From positions 6,983,001 through 7,047,000 of the forward strand of contig WPIO01000009.1 of NCBI GenBank assembly GCA_009760855.2: 64,000 bases of DNA, in the 5' to 3' direction. The DNA is from Cristatella mucedo. Its lineage: Eukaryota; Bryozoa; Phylactolaemata; Cristatellidae. Numbering within the stretch: the first letter of the stretch is position 1; each line of letters opens with the position of its first letter. Shown piece after piece: positions 44,311 through 56,847 of this stretch. The notes below the pieces were generated by a model that worked only from the letters and a program-made list of their open reading frames with translations, had not been told where the DNA came from and made no database searches. Made by a program: the position numbers and the translations under genes.

Positions 44311-45210
44311 ATTTGTCGATCGGCCTAGCAACCATATCAATCACTGTCACTCAGGCTTAGTAGCATCGTCGGTCGCACTGTCAACAGTCAATTACATTTG
44401 CCCGAACTAGACAGAACCATCGTGCAAATCAGATTTAAAGCACTTCTTCTTTGGACGTTATAATACGACTTCGTGAATGTAGCTCGGAAATTGTAGATTG
44501 TTTAGGAGAAGGTCAGCTTTAAAAAAATCAAGAAAATATTGAAGGCTGTGCTTGCTTGACTACGTAGAGACTTCCTCCTCGACACTGTGGGCTGAGAAAA
44601 AATTACTCAACATAACCTCTTGACTTTTTGCTGTCCTTCCTTCTACCAATAAAAGTGCCTAGCCTGCACATTGACGGTCACTGACTAGGCTAAACCCATA
44701 ACGATCTAGATGCATTTATGTCTAAAACAGGAAGAATTTTGACATCAGTAGCCTGCTCATTTAGCCTCAAGCAAAGAGCATCAGTTTCATGTATGCATTA
44801 CATGAATGTGAACCAGCAAGGAAGGTGTGGAAATTGTATGGAAGCTCAATCATTTAGCCAGACGATCCCTATCTTATGTACCCCGTGAACGCAGGATTGT
44901 GCATATATATAAATGATTTCTTTGTACTATTTATATAATTGCACATTTTCAGGTGATTGCAAATGTTTAGAAGTCCTCTTCAGGTAAGACGTTGCTTTAA
45001 AAGACCCTGACGATGAGCTTCTTCAGGATACAAGCTTAGCCCAACCTAAATTACATCCCGGTCGAGGGCTCTGTAGGATGATTAACGAGGCTGAGGCTTG
45101 CAACCTTAGAACTCTTTAAAACGGGTATTTCTCCCAGATTTTCTTAGCACAAGATACTGCTCTGTAACTAGCCAGTGGTGTCTCACTACCAAGGCCTACC
45201 TTGAGCTTCA

Positions 45211-46684
45211 CCCACCCTGCAACGACAACCTCTACGGCGGTAAATTCAACTCCCTATAGATCGTTTTATCTGCCGGGTGACAAAAGACTCCCATTACTGA
45301 AACGTCAATGGTACGTCTAGGGCAAGACAACAATGTTTCCCTCACCAAACCCGAGCTACACGCTGCAGCTTCAATTGTGCCTATTACCGCCGAAAATAAA
45401 CAACTAGCACAACCTGCCTGCACAGCTCTCATGCCTCGAGTAACGAGTTAAGCACTGAAACAATGCAAGCCCTGGCAATATGCACTCCGTACCCTTCTTT
45501 GGTTGGAGGCTGTGTGGGCTTAGTCACAGCTGAGCCAAAACGGCTAACGCATCGAAAATGTCTCGTGACAACCGTGAGAACGAACCTGCATCGATCAAAA
45601 GATTTCGACCGAATCGTCGCTTCGGCCGACTGATTTCCTGCTAGATTTTAATCGACTCACTATTCACCGGGTTTGTTCAACCTGTGAGGCTGGCTGCACC
45701 GAATTGTAGCTGATACACGAATGGCCAAGAGATTTTGTTGAACGAAGGCACTATACAAATTTAGTACTATATTTAGTGGTATTATTAAGAGCAGCACTTC
45801 GTGGCCGTCAGAGATAGCAGCTCATGACCCTAATAATGATAATAATCCTAACATTAGAGATGATATATAAAGCTCAATGAGAGCTGGATCTTTTCCTAGG
45901 TACTTAACATGCGTTAAAAAGTAGGCCACACATCTGCACAGCTTGTTTCACGTGAGTCTTTAAGACGCCATTTTCGCATTCCCCACAAATTTGAAACGAT
46001 CACGCCCATAGGCAGCAGCAGGCAAGGGACTCCAAGTGCACGAACTCGGAGTGAGGAAGCATCGCTTGCTGCACTCACGGAGCCGGGCAAACGGTTACTA
46101 TTTAACCCCTCAGCAATAGCCCGGTAGCCGCTCTTTTTGGGTAGCACTGAGCAGGCCGGATGTTGAACAAAGGGAGCAACCTGCCGTACCGCCTTAGTCA
46201 ACTAAGGAGGCCTTAAGAACATTAAGATCTTGATGTTTGCGTAACATCATCGTGTGAGTAGCATTGACCCAGGTCCAGCACCTTCACAGCTAGCGTTTAG
46301 GACGAAACAGGGGGTTGACTGAATTGTAAGTAGTGTAAGTAGTAGGAGCTTCAATATTTAGTTCGCCCTTACTTCAAAACGAAAAGCAAGGTGTAGGTTG
46401 GTGATGGTTTCACGGGAATATTTCCCAGTCGCATTGGCCACAAAATAGTGGTGAGGTGGCTACCACTGCAAGGAGTTCAAGCTTTACACAAGAATGAATT
46501 CTGACATGGCATTGAGACTAGAGGCCCACTCGACTGCCACGTTGCTGCTGAGCCGAATTCGGATTTCAGTGAGCACACACTTTCTGAAAGAGATCACATG
46601 TGAAATGTTTATTCTTATTCATGTGTGCCATTTCTTCCTTTGCTCTTCTACTTGAAAACTACGCCGGGGCCACCGACTGGGATC
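45211..46684. other. No gene recognised
   Basis: Short frames only (up to 95 codons, minus, 45914-46201), none with a recognisable domain. A weak D-type tail (GGCACTATACAAATTTAGTA) is at about 45745-45785. Confidence 0.35.
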
Positions 46685-46835
46685 GGAGACGGATATGGTT
46701 TGGTCCAGTGGTTAAGGTGCTCGACCCGACCAAGTTCTGGCTGGGATCGTGGGCTCGAGCCACAAGGCACATGTGCAACGCCTGAATATAGATTACGTTC
46801 TCTTGGGGCGCCATACAAACTAACTATATTTACAT
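46685..46835 (+). mobile_element. SINE-1, copy 4
   Basis: GGTCCAGTGGTTAAGGTGCT, box B-like GTGGGCTCGAGCC, then ACGCCTGAATATAGATTACG ... CTTGGGGCGCCATACAAAC and an AT-rich tail. Same layout as the 44.1-kb copy with a little more divergence. No clear target-site duplication was found. Confidence 0.8.
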
Positions 46836-47319
46836 AAGGAGATTGAAGCCAGTATCGTCTTACCAAGCCGTTTAGCTCTGTAAATATTAAGCTTGTTGAT
46901 ACAAGCTTACAGTAATGACTGACTCTTTAGCCGAAGACCTTGTCAAGACTGCAAACGTGCTTCTTCTTTAATCTGTGTGAGAAGTTCTGCTGGAGCAACC
47001 ATCTTGAATTACGGTTCATGCTGAGCCCATATCCGTATGGTCTCGTAAAAGTTTTAGTAAAGCCCGACAGAAACCAATGGTGACGGCTTCAAAAAGTCAC
47101 AACTCGGCCTAATAAGCTTAGACAGGTATATTCAAGAACCATAGAGGGGCTCACTTATGTGCTTACTGGGTGGCGGAAGCAGCAGCAGCATACAGCTCAC
47201 TAGCTTGAAGCCTTGAGCATTCCCGACTGATTTGATGCCAAAGGTTCAGCTGACTGAGAGGCGCAAAACATGTAGATTTACTGGGAGCCGGTTCTAAGTG
47301 CTTAACAATAATATTAATA
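46836..47319. other. No gene recognised
   Basis: No frame or repeat recognised. Confidence 0.35.
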
Positions 47320-47485
47320 ATAGTAACGCACTTGATATAGCACCCTCAGACAACTCAATCTCTTTCAAGGCGCTTCACATTTGCTGCAAAGGGAAGAGCG
47401 ATGGAATTGTGAGTGATTTTTTGCTTGATAAACATGACTAACATGGTTAGGGATGACATGCACAGGGTCAGCATGCAAGCAAGCT
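47320..47485 (-). mobile_element. LINE family A, 3' end only
   Basis: AATAATAGTAACGCACTTGA, then the hairpin (TAGCACCCTCAGACAACTCA ... AGGCGCTTCAC) and 3' untranslated sequence to CACAGGGTCAGCATGCAAGC. Strongly 5'-truncated. Confidence 0.75.
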
Positions 47486-48859
47486 TATAGTTCAGGAACC
47501 ATATAGAGTCTCAATCCATTTATTAATCTATCCATTTTGGCACATTCAAATGTCGGTATTGATTAAATAGATAACCGAAATGCTTCGTTCAACTTCTTCG
47601 ACTTCAGAACGATTGTTCTGTATAAGAACACATCGCGTTTCACTAATCATTTGGTTTCTACTTTTGTCACAGCGTTTTGTAAAGAACCTGGAGCAAGACT
47701 CAGTTCTTATAATGTGCTCTGCTAAATATGTATGTTAGTAAGGAAGGTCAAAGTCACTTGATTGAGTTCGCTTGCTAACGCTTTGCCACCTCCTTTTTTC
47801 ACTTTTTTCACATTCTGTCTATGGAGAAAACTAAGGCGACCCTTTCAGGTTGTACTTACCAACATGAAGGAAAAAACTGCACTAAACCTTTCAGGCCATA
47901 ATTACACTTCAAAAGAATGACACGATATCAACGAGTGGACTCCCTGGCAATCGGCACGTGACATAATTACACTTTAAAAAAATCACATGAAATCGACGAG
48001 CTGACTGCATGGCGATCGACAAATGACTGTGACTGCCAACTGGGCACTCTGAGGGCCACCCGGTGGTAATTCACCAGCTTGCCTAAACCTTCAGGAGGCC
48101 TTGCGAAGGATCGTCTGGCAGTAGGCTACATGCAGCACAAACGAAGATGAAGACCAAGTAGCCAAAGGAGGATAATTGAAGGTCATCCCGAGGAGAAGAA
48201 GTCAGGAAGACTCATGCAGAGTAAAACAGCCAAAGGCACTAAGACTAGTAGAGTGTCAAACACACAAGCTGGCCTAAGCCGTGTTTAAGATTAGCTGCAG
48301 CTAGACAACGGTAACGATACAGTTGTGCAATCTAGATTTCGTGGGTCTGCATTTGTGACTTGCAACTTTAGACGAAGCTTGAACATTCATAGTGCAAAAC
48401 CAGGCTACTGAAAGTAGCTACAAAAGAAGTGCTCTGGGCCGGCAAGACATAAGTCTAGTGAACTAGCTGCCCAGATAGCTAACCAGAATGGTGGTAATAT
48501 CACAAGCCGCCTGTCGTTCAAAGAACTCAGTGACTACGACTTAATGAGCTGGGATGAGCGATGAAGGTAAGTACTGAAACTGTCGATATGCTAGGCAGTA
48601 AGCGACTTGCAGTTCTGACTTGAAGCTTGTCGATACGAATAGCCAACTTCAAATAAGATCTTCTAATAGCCGCTCTTCTACTTTTGCTGTCTGCCTAAGT
48701 CGCTAGAAGCAGCCACTAGTGGGTCCTTGGCAGCTGTCTATCCGCAGGTTGGCAGGTAAGAGAAGGTCAATGAGGCATGCAGCTGAAGTCGCAGCTGAGT
48801 AGACTCTTGGTCGGCACTCGTTGGGATAAAGCCTGTTTAATGACCCTCACGTCCGGAGT

Positions 48860-49412
48860 CAGTCAGATTGAGAAGCTATTCAGATCACAAGCTTACCTAA
48901 GACTGGCCTACATATGCAACCTCCTCTTCCTCCTCCCATGAGAGCTCTCTCGCCGACCACTTCCATGCTTCCAGCCGTCTACTCGCCATCCCTTGTGCTG
49001 AATTAAAATCTTTCGGTGATTGAACCACTAGTGAGTGTGCAAAGAAAGAGAGTGGAACTTGCATCTGCCTCATGCCAACGACTGCATCCCCTGCCGTGCA
49101 TTTTTTAAGTCTCTATTAGCCGCTAATCATCTCAGCTCTCCAATTCGCCAAAGCGAAAGCGTGTTTTGGTTACTACGTGCTTTCATACTTAGCTGCGTTT
49201 AAGTCGGAGCATGCTAATAACCAAGAGTCGCGCTTACCCGAGACCCTGAGTGCCTTCTCGTATGATTGTGAATGCTTGTTCAAGTAAGATACCTGCCATC
49301 TCACTAATCTTTAGTTTTCGATTCGCTTGTAAGGAATTGTAAAGTACCCGGCTGCCGATTGGGTTCTCTCAGTGTGCTATAGTAGTGACTAGATTACTAT
49401 TAATATTTATAC
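48860..49412 (+). mobile_element. Decayed LINE C-terminal and 3' end (family D type)
   Basis: TTAAAATCTTTCGGTGATTG marks the family KSFGD block (49003-49022). The 3' end near 49335-49412 (TGTAAAGTACCCGGCTGCCG, TTGGGTTCTCTCAGTGTGCT, ATAGTAG ... ATTACTATTAAT) is the D-type hairpin and tail. 48346-48860 holds nothing recognised. Confidence 0.45.
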
Positions 49413-49759
49413 ATCCTTGCGATAAGGAGAAAGTAAATCCTGCATACTTCTTGATCTGTATGGCTATGCTGCACTGCATGACCATTACAAAAAGCCGTCC
49501 GAAATGGCAGCTCTGAGCAGAGTATGGTCGTTGTTCAACCTGGAGTCAGACGATCATAGTGATGACCATTCGTCAGAGGCACTACTGGTGCTGGTGGCAT
49601 TTGGATAGGCACTCGCTAGTACCTATTGCATATCACATAAAGGTCTGGCCTAGTACCAGTGCCAATACTCTTGTCGGTCTGACGATGGCAGTAGTATACG
49701 ACAACTATTTACCAATGGCTTGGCCTACGGAACTCATGCGGCCAAGCTGGAACAATAAA

Positions 49760-50085
49760 TACGTCACATCCCTGAGGAAATTAAAAAAAAAAAGCTAAGA
49801 CCCACCCACTTGTTTGTCTGGCGATTAGTGTGTACTTGTGATTTGTTCTATGTGTGCTTTATTTAGAGCTGACACAGTGGTTGCTACAACTATCACATTT
49901 ATAAGGTGACAGTGTTCAGAGCATCTCTAACTATATAATGCTTGCTGACCTTTTGTATGTCACCACTAAAATTTTGATCATGTGACTGTAAAGCGTATGT
50001 AAAGTACCTACAACTAATTTGGTTCTCAGGGGGCACTATGCAAATGTATCATTACTATGATTGCTACTATTACCAACAAATACGT
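49760..50085 (+). mobile_element. LINE family D 3' end
   Basis: GTGATTTGTTCTATGTGTGC, GCTGACACAGTGGTTGCTAC, then ATGTAAAGTACCTACAACTA ... GGTTCTCAGGGGGCACTATG and AT-rich tail. It parallels the family A 3' untranslated region (same order of blocks) but differs throughout, so family D is a sister of A. Counterparts at 40.7, 43.0, 49.35 and 56.85 kb. Confidence 0.5.
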
Positions 50086-50627
50086 CCGTTTCCCTAACCA
50101 CCGGCTTGCACTCCAACGATAAACTTGCTCATTCAGCTAAAAGCATTCATTTACAGGTCAGTGTTCGGAGCCCTTTGAGCCCTGGCACTTCTCTCGTTAA
50201 TGCAACGTTAGAAATCGGTAGCCGGCATAGATCATTTCAAGCAGCAAAGTTAATCAGGCAAGAACGGCTCAATGAGAAGAATGGCAAACGGGACAAATGT
50301 TTGAATGTCTTTAACTTAAGCCTTCCAGCCACATCAATCACTAGCCACATGGCTCAATAGTGCTTCCTTGATAACAATCAGTTATAACGGCCAGTTTAGA
50401 CTGACCCCCGAGGAACTAAGAACTCATGCACACTGCTCGAACGTTGTAATAAAACTCCACGAATGTAGGTCCAAAACTTCAGACAGCTGACGAGCAGTTC
50501 ATCTTTTTCAAACTCGAGAAATAATTAGAGATTACCACTTGACCTACATACGTAGGGATCCGTCATTGCAGCTATCTGTCTGTATCTCCGTCAGTAACTC
50601 CACAAAGTCATAAAGACCATGTGGGTG

Positions 50628-51107
50628 TTACGCAGGATAGTTTTGTATAGTCCACTCACAGCCTAAGCGGCTTTCGGTACGCATTCGGTAGCCAACAGAC
50701 TTTGTCTCACGCAACAAAGAGAAAGTAGGAAGCATAGCGGATTTAGGAGAGCAGTTGAGGTAGTGAGTAGCATAGAAGTAGCAGTTCAGGACCGCTGAAA
50801 AAGATGTGCCATAGTCGGCAGTTGGAGAGTAGATGTCGTTGCCTAAGAATTGTGGAAGCGAGTTCCACAGTCTAGGAACTGCAGAGCTAAAGCTTCTGTC
50901 ACCAACTGTCTTTAAGCGGAGGAATGGGACAGCTAATTTATTGTCCACACAGGACCTAAGGGCGCGAACAGGCTGAAACTGATGCAGCAGTTCAGCTACG
51001 TACGAAGGAGCCAAGCCGTGGCGGGCCTTGTGGGTCAGCGTTAAAACTTTGCTCTGTATCCGTTGCTCAACCGGCAACCATCCTAGCTCCTCCAGCAAAG
51101 GTGACAC
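50628..51107 (-). pseudogene. LINE family B, C-terminal domain
   Basis: 159 codons: [65 protein letters not shown] and [16 protein letters not shown] up to the stop. Almost identical to the C-terminus of the 41.3-42.9 kb copy, so the two insertions share a recent source. Confidence 0.85.
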
Positions 51108-51524
51108 GTGCTATAACCACTGGGACTTGAAGACCAGCCTTGCAGCCATATTCATAGTCCGCTGTAGTGGCATTATAGCTTTCTTTGGTAGCCCAGCCAA
51201 AAGGGAATTACAATAGTAAACCCGAGACAGAACTCAAGAGCTAGTTAAATTTTTTACAAGCCACTGTGGGAGACAGCATCTAATCTTGAATAGGGATCAA
51301 ATGTGATGGCTAGCTGTATAGGCAGTCTTCTGAATGAAGCTTTTGAAATTGAGGCAGCTGTCGAACACGACACCTAGATTACGAGCACGTGGTGAAGGTC
51401 GCACAATAGCATCACCTATTAGAACAGCAAAACCTTTTAATCCGGCCACACGCTTAGGCTGTCCTATGAGAAGCAGTTCGGTTTTATCGTCATTTAATTT
51501 TAGGAAGTTTTCCGACATCCAGGA

Positions 51525-52031
51525 TCAAATATCGGCAAGGCTAGCATTCAGTTTATCAGTTGCTGTAACAGATTCCGACGGCTTAAATGACAAATACAAC
51601 TGAGTACCCTCAGCATAGAAGTGATGTCCTATTCCATGGGCCTTAATCACTTTTCCCAGAGGTTGCGTATACATGGAGAACAGCAATTGACCAAGTACAG
51701 ACCCTTGAGGGACTCCACAGGTGACCCTTCTCATGTCTGAGACCTGACCCCCACACGACACGGATTGAACTCGATCAGACAGGTATGATTTAAACCATGC
51801 CAGTGCTTCGTCTGCCAGACCGATCGTTGTTCTCAGTCGTTCAAGCAGAACTTCGTGATCAATGGTGTCGAAGGCAGCAGACAGATCTAGCAGAGCTAGG
51901 GCAGACATTCCCGTCGTCGTTGCCACGTAGAATGTCATTGTTAACACGGAGGAGAGCAGTTTCGGTAGAGTGCTGCCTCTTGAAACCTGATTGAAATGTT
52001 TCTGACATTCCATTATTTTCAGTATGTTCAA
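51525..52031 (-). pseudogene. LINE family B, reverse transcriptase core
   Basis: 168 codons: [20 protein letters not shown] (motif A), [13 protein letters not shown] and HFYAEGTQLY. The motif C sequence is YAEG where YADD is required, so the metal-binding pair is lost. The linked post-YADD part is in another frame at 51297-51518 ([22 protein letters not shown]-type block). Confidence 0.85.
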
Positions 52032-52512
52032 CTAGCTGCTTAGCAACAATTTTTTCAAGAATCTTTGATAAGAATGTAAGAAGGGAAACTGGACGATAGT
52101 TTGTTAGGACCTCTGTGTCTAATCCAGGCTTTTAAGGAATAGGTCTAACGATTGCCGATTTGAAGGACTTGGGGACGACCCCTTTTCATAAAGAAGCATT
52201 ACAAATCTTGGTTATGGCAGGGCTAAGTTGGTCTGCAAGTGAAGACCACAGAGATGAAGGTTTAGGGTCTTCAGGAGACGAGCTCTTTTTGCTAGACCTT
52301 ATTAAGGCAGCCACATCACAGGCAGAAACATCAGAGAATCTTTTAAGAAAGGTCACAGGTTGAGGAACGGCGATTGCTTTGGTTGGAGGGGGCTTAATTC
52401 AGGTACGAATGTGCTCAATTTTTTCAGTAAAGAAGGCTGAAAACTTTTCGGCTGAGCCCTTAATATCTGGAGAGTCAGACCTGACAGCATTTGCCTGTAA
52501 ATGGTTTACTGT

Positions 52513-53088
52513 CTAATAAATCTGTGTAGTGTCCGACTGGCAGGAATTCACTTCTCTAATGAAAAAAGAAGCCCTGGCTTTTTTAAGCTTTCGGGTGTAA
52601 ACTCGAAGGAAGTCTTTAAAATTGACTAGGTCTTCCTCAGACCCCGATTTCTTGAAACGACGTTTCAGCCTGTGCTTAACACGGCGCATCTTAAGGAGTT
52701 TTTTTGTAAATTGAAAGCAATTTCGACTACTTTGAACCCGGATAGAGCGAACGGGAGCATGCTTGTCAAGAGCATTCCTGAGTGTCATGTTCATCGCATC
52801 AGTGAGGGTATCGAGGCTGCCGGTCGAGTCTGAATGCAGATCAAGAAGGCCTGCATCACAAACAGATTTAAAAAACTTGTCCATGTCAATGCTTTGTATG
52901 TTACGTCGTTTGGCAAATTCGACATTGCCCTGCACGTACGAGGGAGCAGGAACAGTAAACGAGACCGAACAATGATCTGAGAGGGTCAGTGGGCACTCCA
53001 CAAAGTCAGTGGGGAGGACATCTTTAGTGATCACGAGATCTAGAATGTGGCCACCGACGTGGTTGCTATGACTAACGTGTTGGGCCAA
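52513..53088 (-). pseudogene. LINE family B, endonuclease C-terminus and linker
   Basis: 191 codons. GGHILDLVITKDV and LTLSDHCSVSF are the last two conserved blocks of the APE-type endonuclease, including the catalytic SDH. Then follows a long basic linker (KRRVKHRLKRRFKK-like, 52660-52720) and YTRKLKKARASFFIREVNSC, which precedes the reverse transcriptase. Confidence 0.85.
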
Positions 53089-53129
53089 AACAAGATTCTT
53101 CAGACAGTCAAGAAATGAGCGGACCTGCT

Positions 53130-53941
53130 GTTGCTCGGGTTGTCAACGTGAATATTGAAGTCTCCTACAATCAGTTGCGGCCTGTCACACACAAATTTTT
53201 TAGCGAGGAACTCTGAAAACTCCTCTATAAACAAGTTTAGACAGCCGGAAGGAGGCCGTTATATCACAATGGTGAGGGGAATTGTCTTTGATGAAGGCCT
53301 GATAGCAACCGATTAAAACGATGACCTATGCGAGAAACTGTACATTGTATAGCCAACCGATTCGCGAAAAATAATTGCAACCCCGCCACCAACCTTGTCA
53401 GAACGCATGGACTGATAGAATGAGAACCCGGGTGGGGTGGTCTCGGAAATACAGCTACTGGAACAAGGCGTCATCCAGGTTTCGGTAAGCAGAAATGCAT
53501 CTAGCTTCTCCTGGACCACCTGATCGCGGACAAGTAACCCCTTGGTTTTTAGCGAGCGGATATTTAGTAGGCGGAATTTAAGAGGCTGTCCAAAACTGGG
53601 CGACGGCGATGAAGTGGTTCGTATTCTCTCCCGTTTGCGTCCGGCCCGGCGGACGCTGGCTCTTCAAATTTGAACTGGACCTTGGTAACGGCCGTGGGAC
53701 GACGTTTCAAAACGTGCTGGGCTACAGCGGGTGGGCTACTACCGCAACAAGTACTATTTAGCGCTTTAAACTTACGAATCGTAGGTTTGATAGCCGAGCT
53801 GTTGATGGGGCGAACGCAGGATGCAGGTAGGTTCTCACTGACCCGCCAGAGAAGGCCCGCCGGTAGGTATCGACTAATGGCGACATCGCATCTTATGCTA
53901 AGCAGGTCCTGTTTTGTGTAGCATATCCGAGGACAGCTCAT
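53130..53941 (-). pseudogene. LINE family B, N-terminal region and endonuclease N-terminus
   Basis: An ATG at 53941 opens 125 codons (CPRICYTKQDLLSIR at the start, HRRRPVLDSLLNSAY at the end). In a following frame come LLNIRSLKTKG, DAFLLTETWMTP (catalytic Glu), DKVGGGVAIIFRES and finally LIVGDFNIHVDN (about 53142-53177, catalytic Asp). Frame breaks fall near 53560, 53310 and 53140. It shows that this family encodes one endonuclease-polymerase protein without a separate upstream protein in view. Confidence 0.8.
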
Positions 53942-54194
53942 AAATAGTCACAGCGAAGATAGCAGCGGAATACCCGAAGGTATTACGCAGAAATCAAGTA
54001 AAGGTCCGCACCACGCTAGGAGTCGCCCGAGGCCGCTCTTTAGTGCAGGGAGGAATGATATGGGATGTGAAGAAAAACTAAACTCTAACTCTTAACTTGG
54101 CACTGTGCTTTCTCTTGTCAGTGAAAGTACCAAGCTTTTACCCGGGCGGTCATGAATCAGGCTAAACAAATAAAAATTTGCTAGGTGTATCGAT

Positions 54195-54722
54195 CAGCAT
54201 TTATTTTTTTATAGCATTTATTTGCTGCAGCTTAGAATCGATGTGGTTTTTCGAAGTAATAAGCTGCTTTGGGCTCACCAAAACTGCGACTTGTGCACGG
54301 ACAAAAATGCAGCGAATTCTGGAACCCATTGATGTATTCACACTCTGACCCACAAGGTCTTCACGGATTGGCAGTCTCCTTTATACCTGATCTGCAACAC
54401 CACTTTCAGCCCCATCATTTTCTCAGGTCCTCTTTGGACTGTTAATTAGCTTTTCCATTCATTGGCTTGAAGACTTCGCCCCACGAAGTTTAGCAACAGG
54501 CCTTAGACTGTGGAACTAACTCTCACAGTTCTCGAGCAACAATATTTTCTCTCATGAAGCCAACTGCTGCACATCGTCTCCAGCCGTTCGGCTCTGCTAT
54601 TTCCGTTCTGCTCACTTCCTCCTCTGCCCTCTCAGCTATGCTTTTATGGCGAAGTTACTCTGCTCACTTTCTCTTCGTTGCGTTAGAAGGATTCTTTTGG
54701 CTACCGTTTTCTCTTGTGCAGT
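54195..54722 (+). mobile_element. LINE family B C-terminal fragment, decayed
   Basis: CACTTTCAGCCCCATCATTT ... TCAGGTCC, TTGGACTGTTAATTAGC, GGCCTTAGACTGTGGAACTA, AGCAACAATATTTTCTCT match family B C-terminal DNA (compare 42540-42820). It lies between two halves of duplicated segment 2 (54195 and 54722) that are continuous at 44.72 kb in the other copy. Confidence 0.6.
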
Positions 54723-55343
54723 TTGTCTAAAACAGGGAGGATTTTTAAATCCCTAGCCTGCTCATTTAGTCTCGAGCAAGTGCACGAGTCTGCAAGTATG
54801 GATTGCCTACATGATAGCATGCAAAGAAATTTCGGAAATTGAATGGAAGCTACAAAATTCAGCTAAGCAATCTATACAATGATCCATGCACCCCAATGCA
54901 AAAAAGATGATACATGCAGGATCATTTGCAAGTAAATAAACTTGTTTACTGGTCGCTTTTATTGGTTCTAGGTAAGACATGGCTTTAAAAGATTCCGTCA
55001 ACTTAGACCTTTCCGACAAGCTACTTACTTTTACAAGATTAGGCCAACGTTATTAACACCATGCCGAGGGTGCCAAAACCTAATTCAAGACGGTAACTCT
55101 TGTAACTTTAGAACGCTTATACCCAGGTGTCTCTTATAGTCGCTATTAGCGAAAGGCATAGCTAAGCAACTAGCCGAGGGGTTCTCACTATCAGCTTTCT
55201 TCTGAGCGACACCCTTGCCTCTCTGGTGATATCGTCGCCAGGCCACAAGCCGTTTGTGGAGTCATCTGCCTGGAAATAAATCGCTTTCATTAGTATTCGA
55301 ACAATCTAGAGAATCCTGCGCAGGCTGAACGGACGTTTCTCTG

Positions 55344-55515
<172 letters not shown>

Positions 55516-55989
55516 CTCACTCTAGCTCTCTGTACTAATTCGTCGGCATGTAATCATGATCCAGATCTGGTTAATTGTGTTATTCATCCAAAATCGTTCC
55601 CACGAGACCTACATACTTTCATCTAACCATCCCTAGAAGCCAGGGTTTACCAATCAAAATTGCCCATGCCATCACTAAAACATGTGGAAGCTTTAAATTG
55701 TCATAATTGACAACCTTTTGCCCAAATGAACATATCCCGAAGCCCCATAAATTCCAGAAGCATTAGCACCCACACGTGCCATTCGAACAGGTTGAGGTAA
55801 CACTCCGTAAGTCTACCCTCCAAGTCAAGAGCCATTTCAAAAAGTCATCGTCGATTGAGAGGTACTAGCACAGCATGATTTACCTGTCCCAATATTAAGA
55901 GTAACTCTACTGGCCGTCCGAGTCTGCAGGCAATATTACTAATAATGGTATCGATAAGAGTTAAAGCTTAAAGAATTAATAATGGTAAC

Positions 55990-56695
55990 AATAAGTTGGT
56001 CCATGCATTTGCGACATCCCGTCTTGACTTCTGTAACTCACTGCTCGCTGGCCTACCGACATGTGTGATCAGGCTATTGCAGCTCGTGCAAAAATCCACA
56101 GCTAGGCTTGTCTGTCGTGATTGTCACAGTTGCTACATCGCACCACTTCTTTCGTCATCCATTGGCTATCAGTCAAGCAACGGATCCAGTTCAAAGTCTC
56201 GTCGTTCACTTTGAGGTCACTTCATTCTTGAGCTCCAGCCTATCTCTCAGATCTACTTGCCCTCCAGGGCAACATCGTACCACCCGCTTTTCGGAATCCA
56301 ATAGTCTACCGATACCTCGTACAAACATAAAATCCTTTGGGGACCATGCGTTTAGTTCGTATGCTTAAACTTCCTACCGACTTGCTTCAGAAGATCCCCT
56401 GACTTGACATCATTTAAAAAGAATTTAAAAACACGCCTATTTAGGACAGCATTCAGTGGGTCCCTGTGATTCGTGCTTCATGTGCTTATGGGAGCTGACA
56501 CTGTGCATGCTGCCACAAACCACATTTGCATGCTGACCCTGTGCATGTCAACCCTAACGATGATAATCCTGTTGTTTTTTATCAAGCATTATATTACTCA
56601 CAATTCAGTTGCATATTTCTTTGCAGCAAATGTAAAGCGCCTAGAAAGAGATTGAGTTCTTTGAGGGCGCTTTATCCAGCCCATAATTATTATTG
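55990..56695 (+). mobile_element. LINE family A, 3' fragment
   Basis: Starts at GTTGGTCCATGCATTTGCGA (C-terminal domain) and runs through two overlapping open frames (55996-56214 and 56108-56368, offset by a frameshift) to the stop, 3' untranslated region and hairpin (AAAGCGCCTAGAAAGAG ... GAGGGCGCTTTATC) at 56634-56682. Protein blocks: [24 protein letters not shown]. Confidence 0.85.
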
Positions 56696-56847
56696 TTTCG
56701 GCATTCGAGCCATGAAGCTGGCATCGGTCGACTTGCAGGCAGGCAGTCATTCACTTTAAGCAGAGAGCGGCCGGTAATGGTAATGTACTTGAACAGGTAT
56801 GTAAGCTTAAGAGTGGCGAAGATAAGTCATACGACTATGGTTCCATC

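Larger units (their letters stand above)
39190..45210 (+). repeat. Old duplicated segment 2, left copy
   Basis: Blocks shared in order with 47810-55210: 39200-39710 with 47820-48345 (GCAGCACAAACGAAG, ACGGTAACGATACAGTTGTG), 43000-43310 with 49950-50270 (TTCGGAGCCCTTTGAGC), 44380-44575 with 50400-50575, and 44600-45200 with 54060-54195 plus 54722-55210 (GTCTAAAACAGG, GCCTGCTCATTTAG). A family B LINE, a family A trace, an old family B fragment and a SINE have been inserted here. The central 39.7-40.7 kb was not matched. Confidence 0.55.
50577..54050 (-). mobile_element. LINE family B, near full-length
   Basis: The longest family B copy, about 3.5 kb. On its own strand it has a 5' region (54050-53942), an N-terminal coding part and endonuclease (53941-53088), a basic linker (to 52513), reverse transcriptase (52400-51300), a C-terminal domain (51107-50628) and the family 3' end. 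At least four frame breaks and stops (for example TAA in place of the Tyr codon of YRPP near 53258) make it inactive. It splits duplicated segment 2. No (ATTAC)n tail is left at 50577. Confidence 0.88.
47810..55210 (+). repeat. Old duplicated segment 2, right copy
   Basis: Counterpart of 39190-45210. Interrupted by the long family B LINE (50577-54050) and by a decayed plus-strand family B fragment (about 54195-54722). The sequence on either side of each insert continues the match to the other copy, which shows that both were inserted after the duplication. An internal imperfect tandem repeat (AATTACACTT ... AATCGAC) lies at about 47908-47990. Confidence 0.55.
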
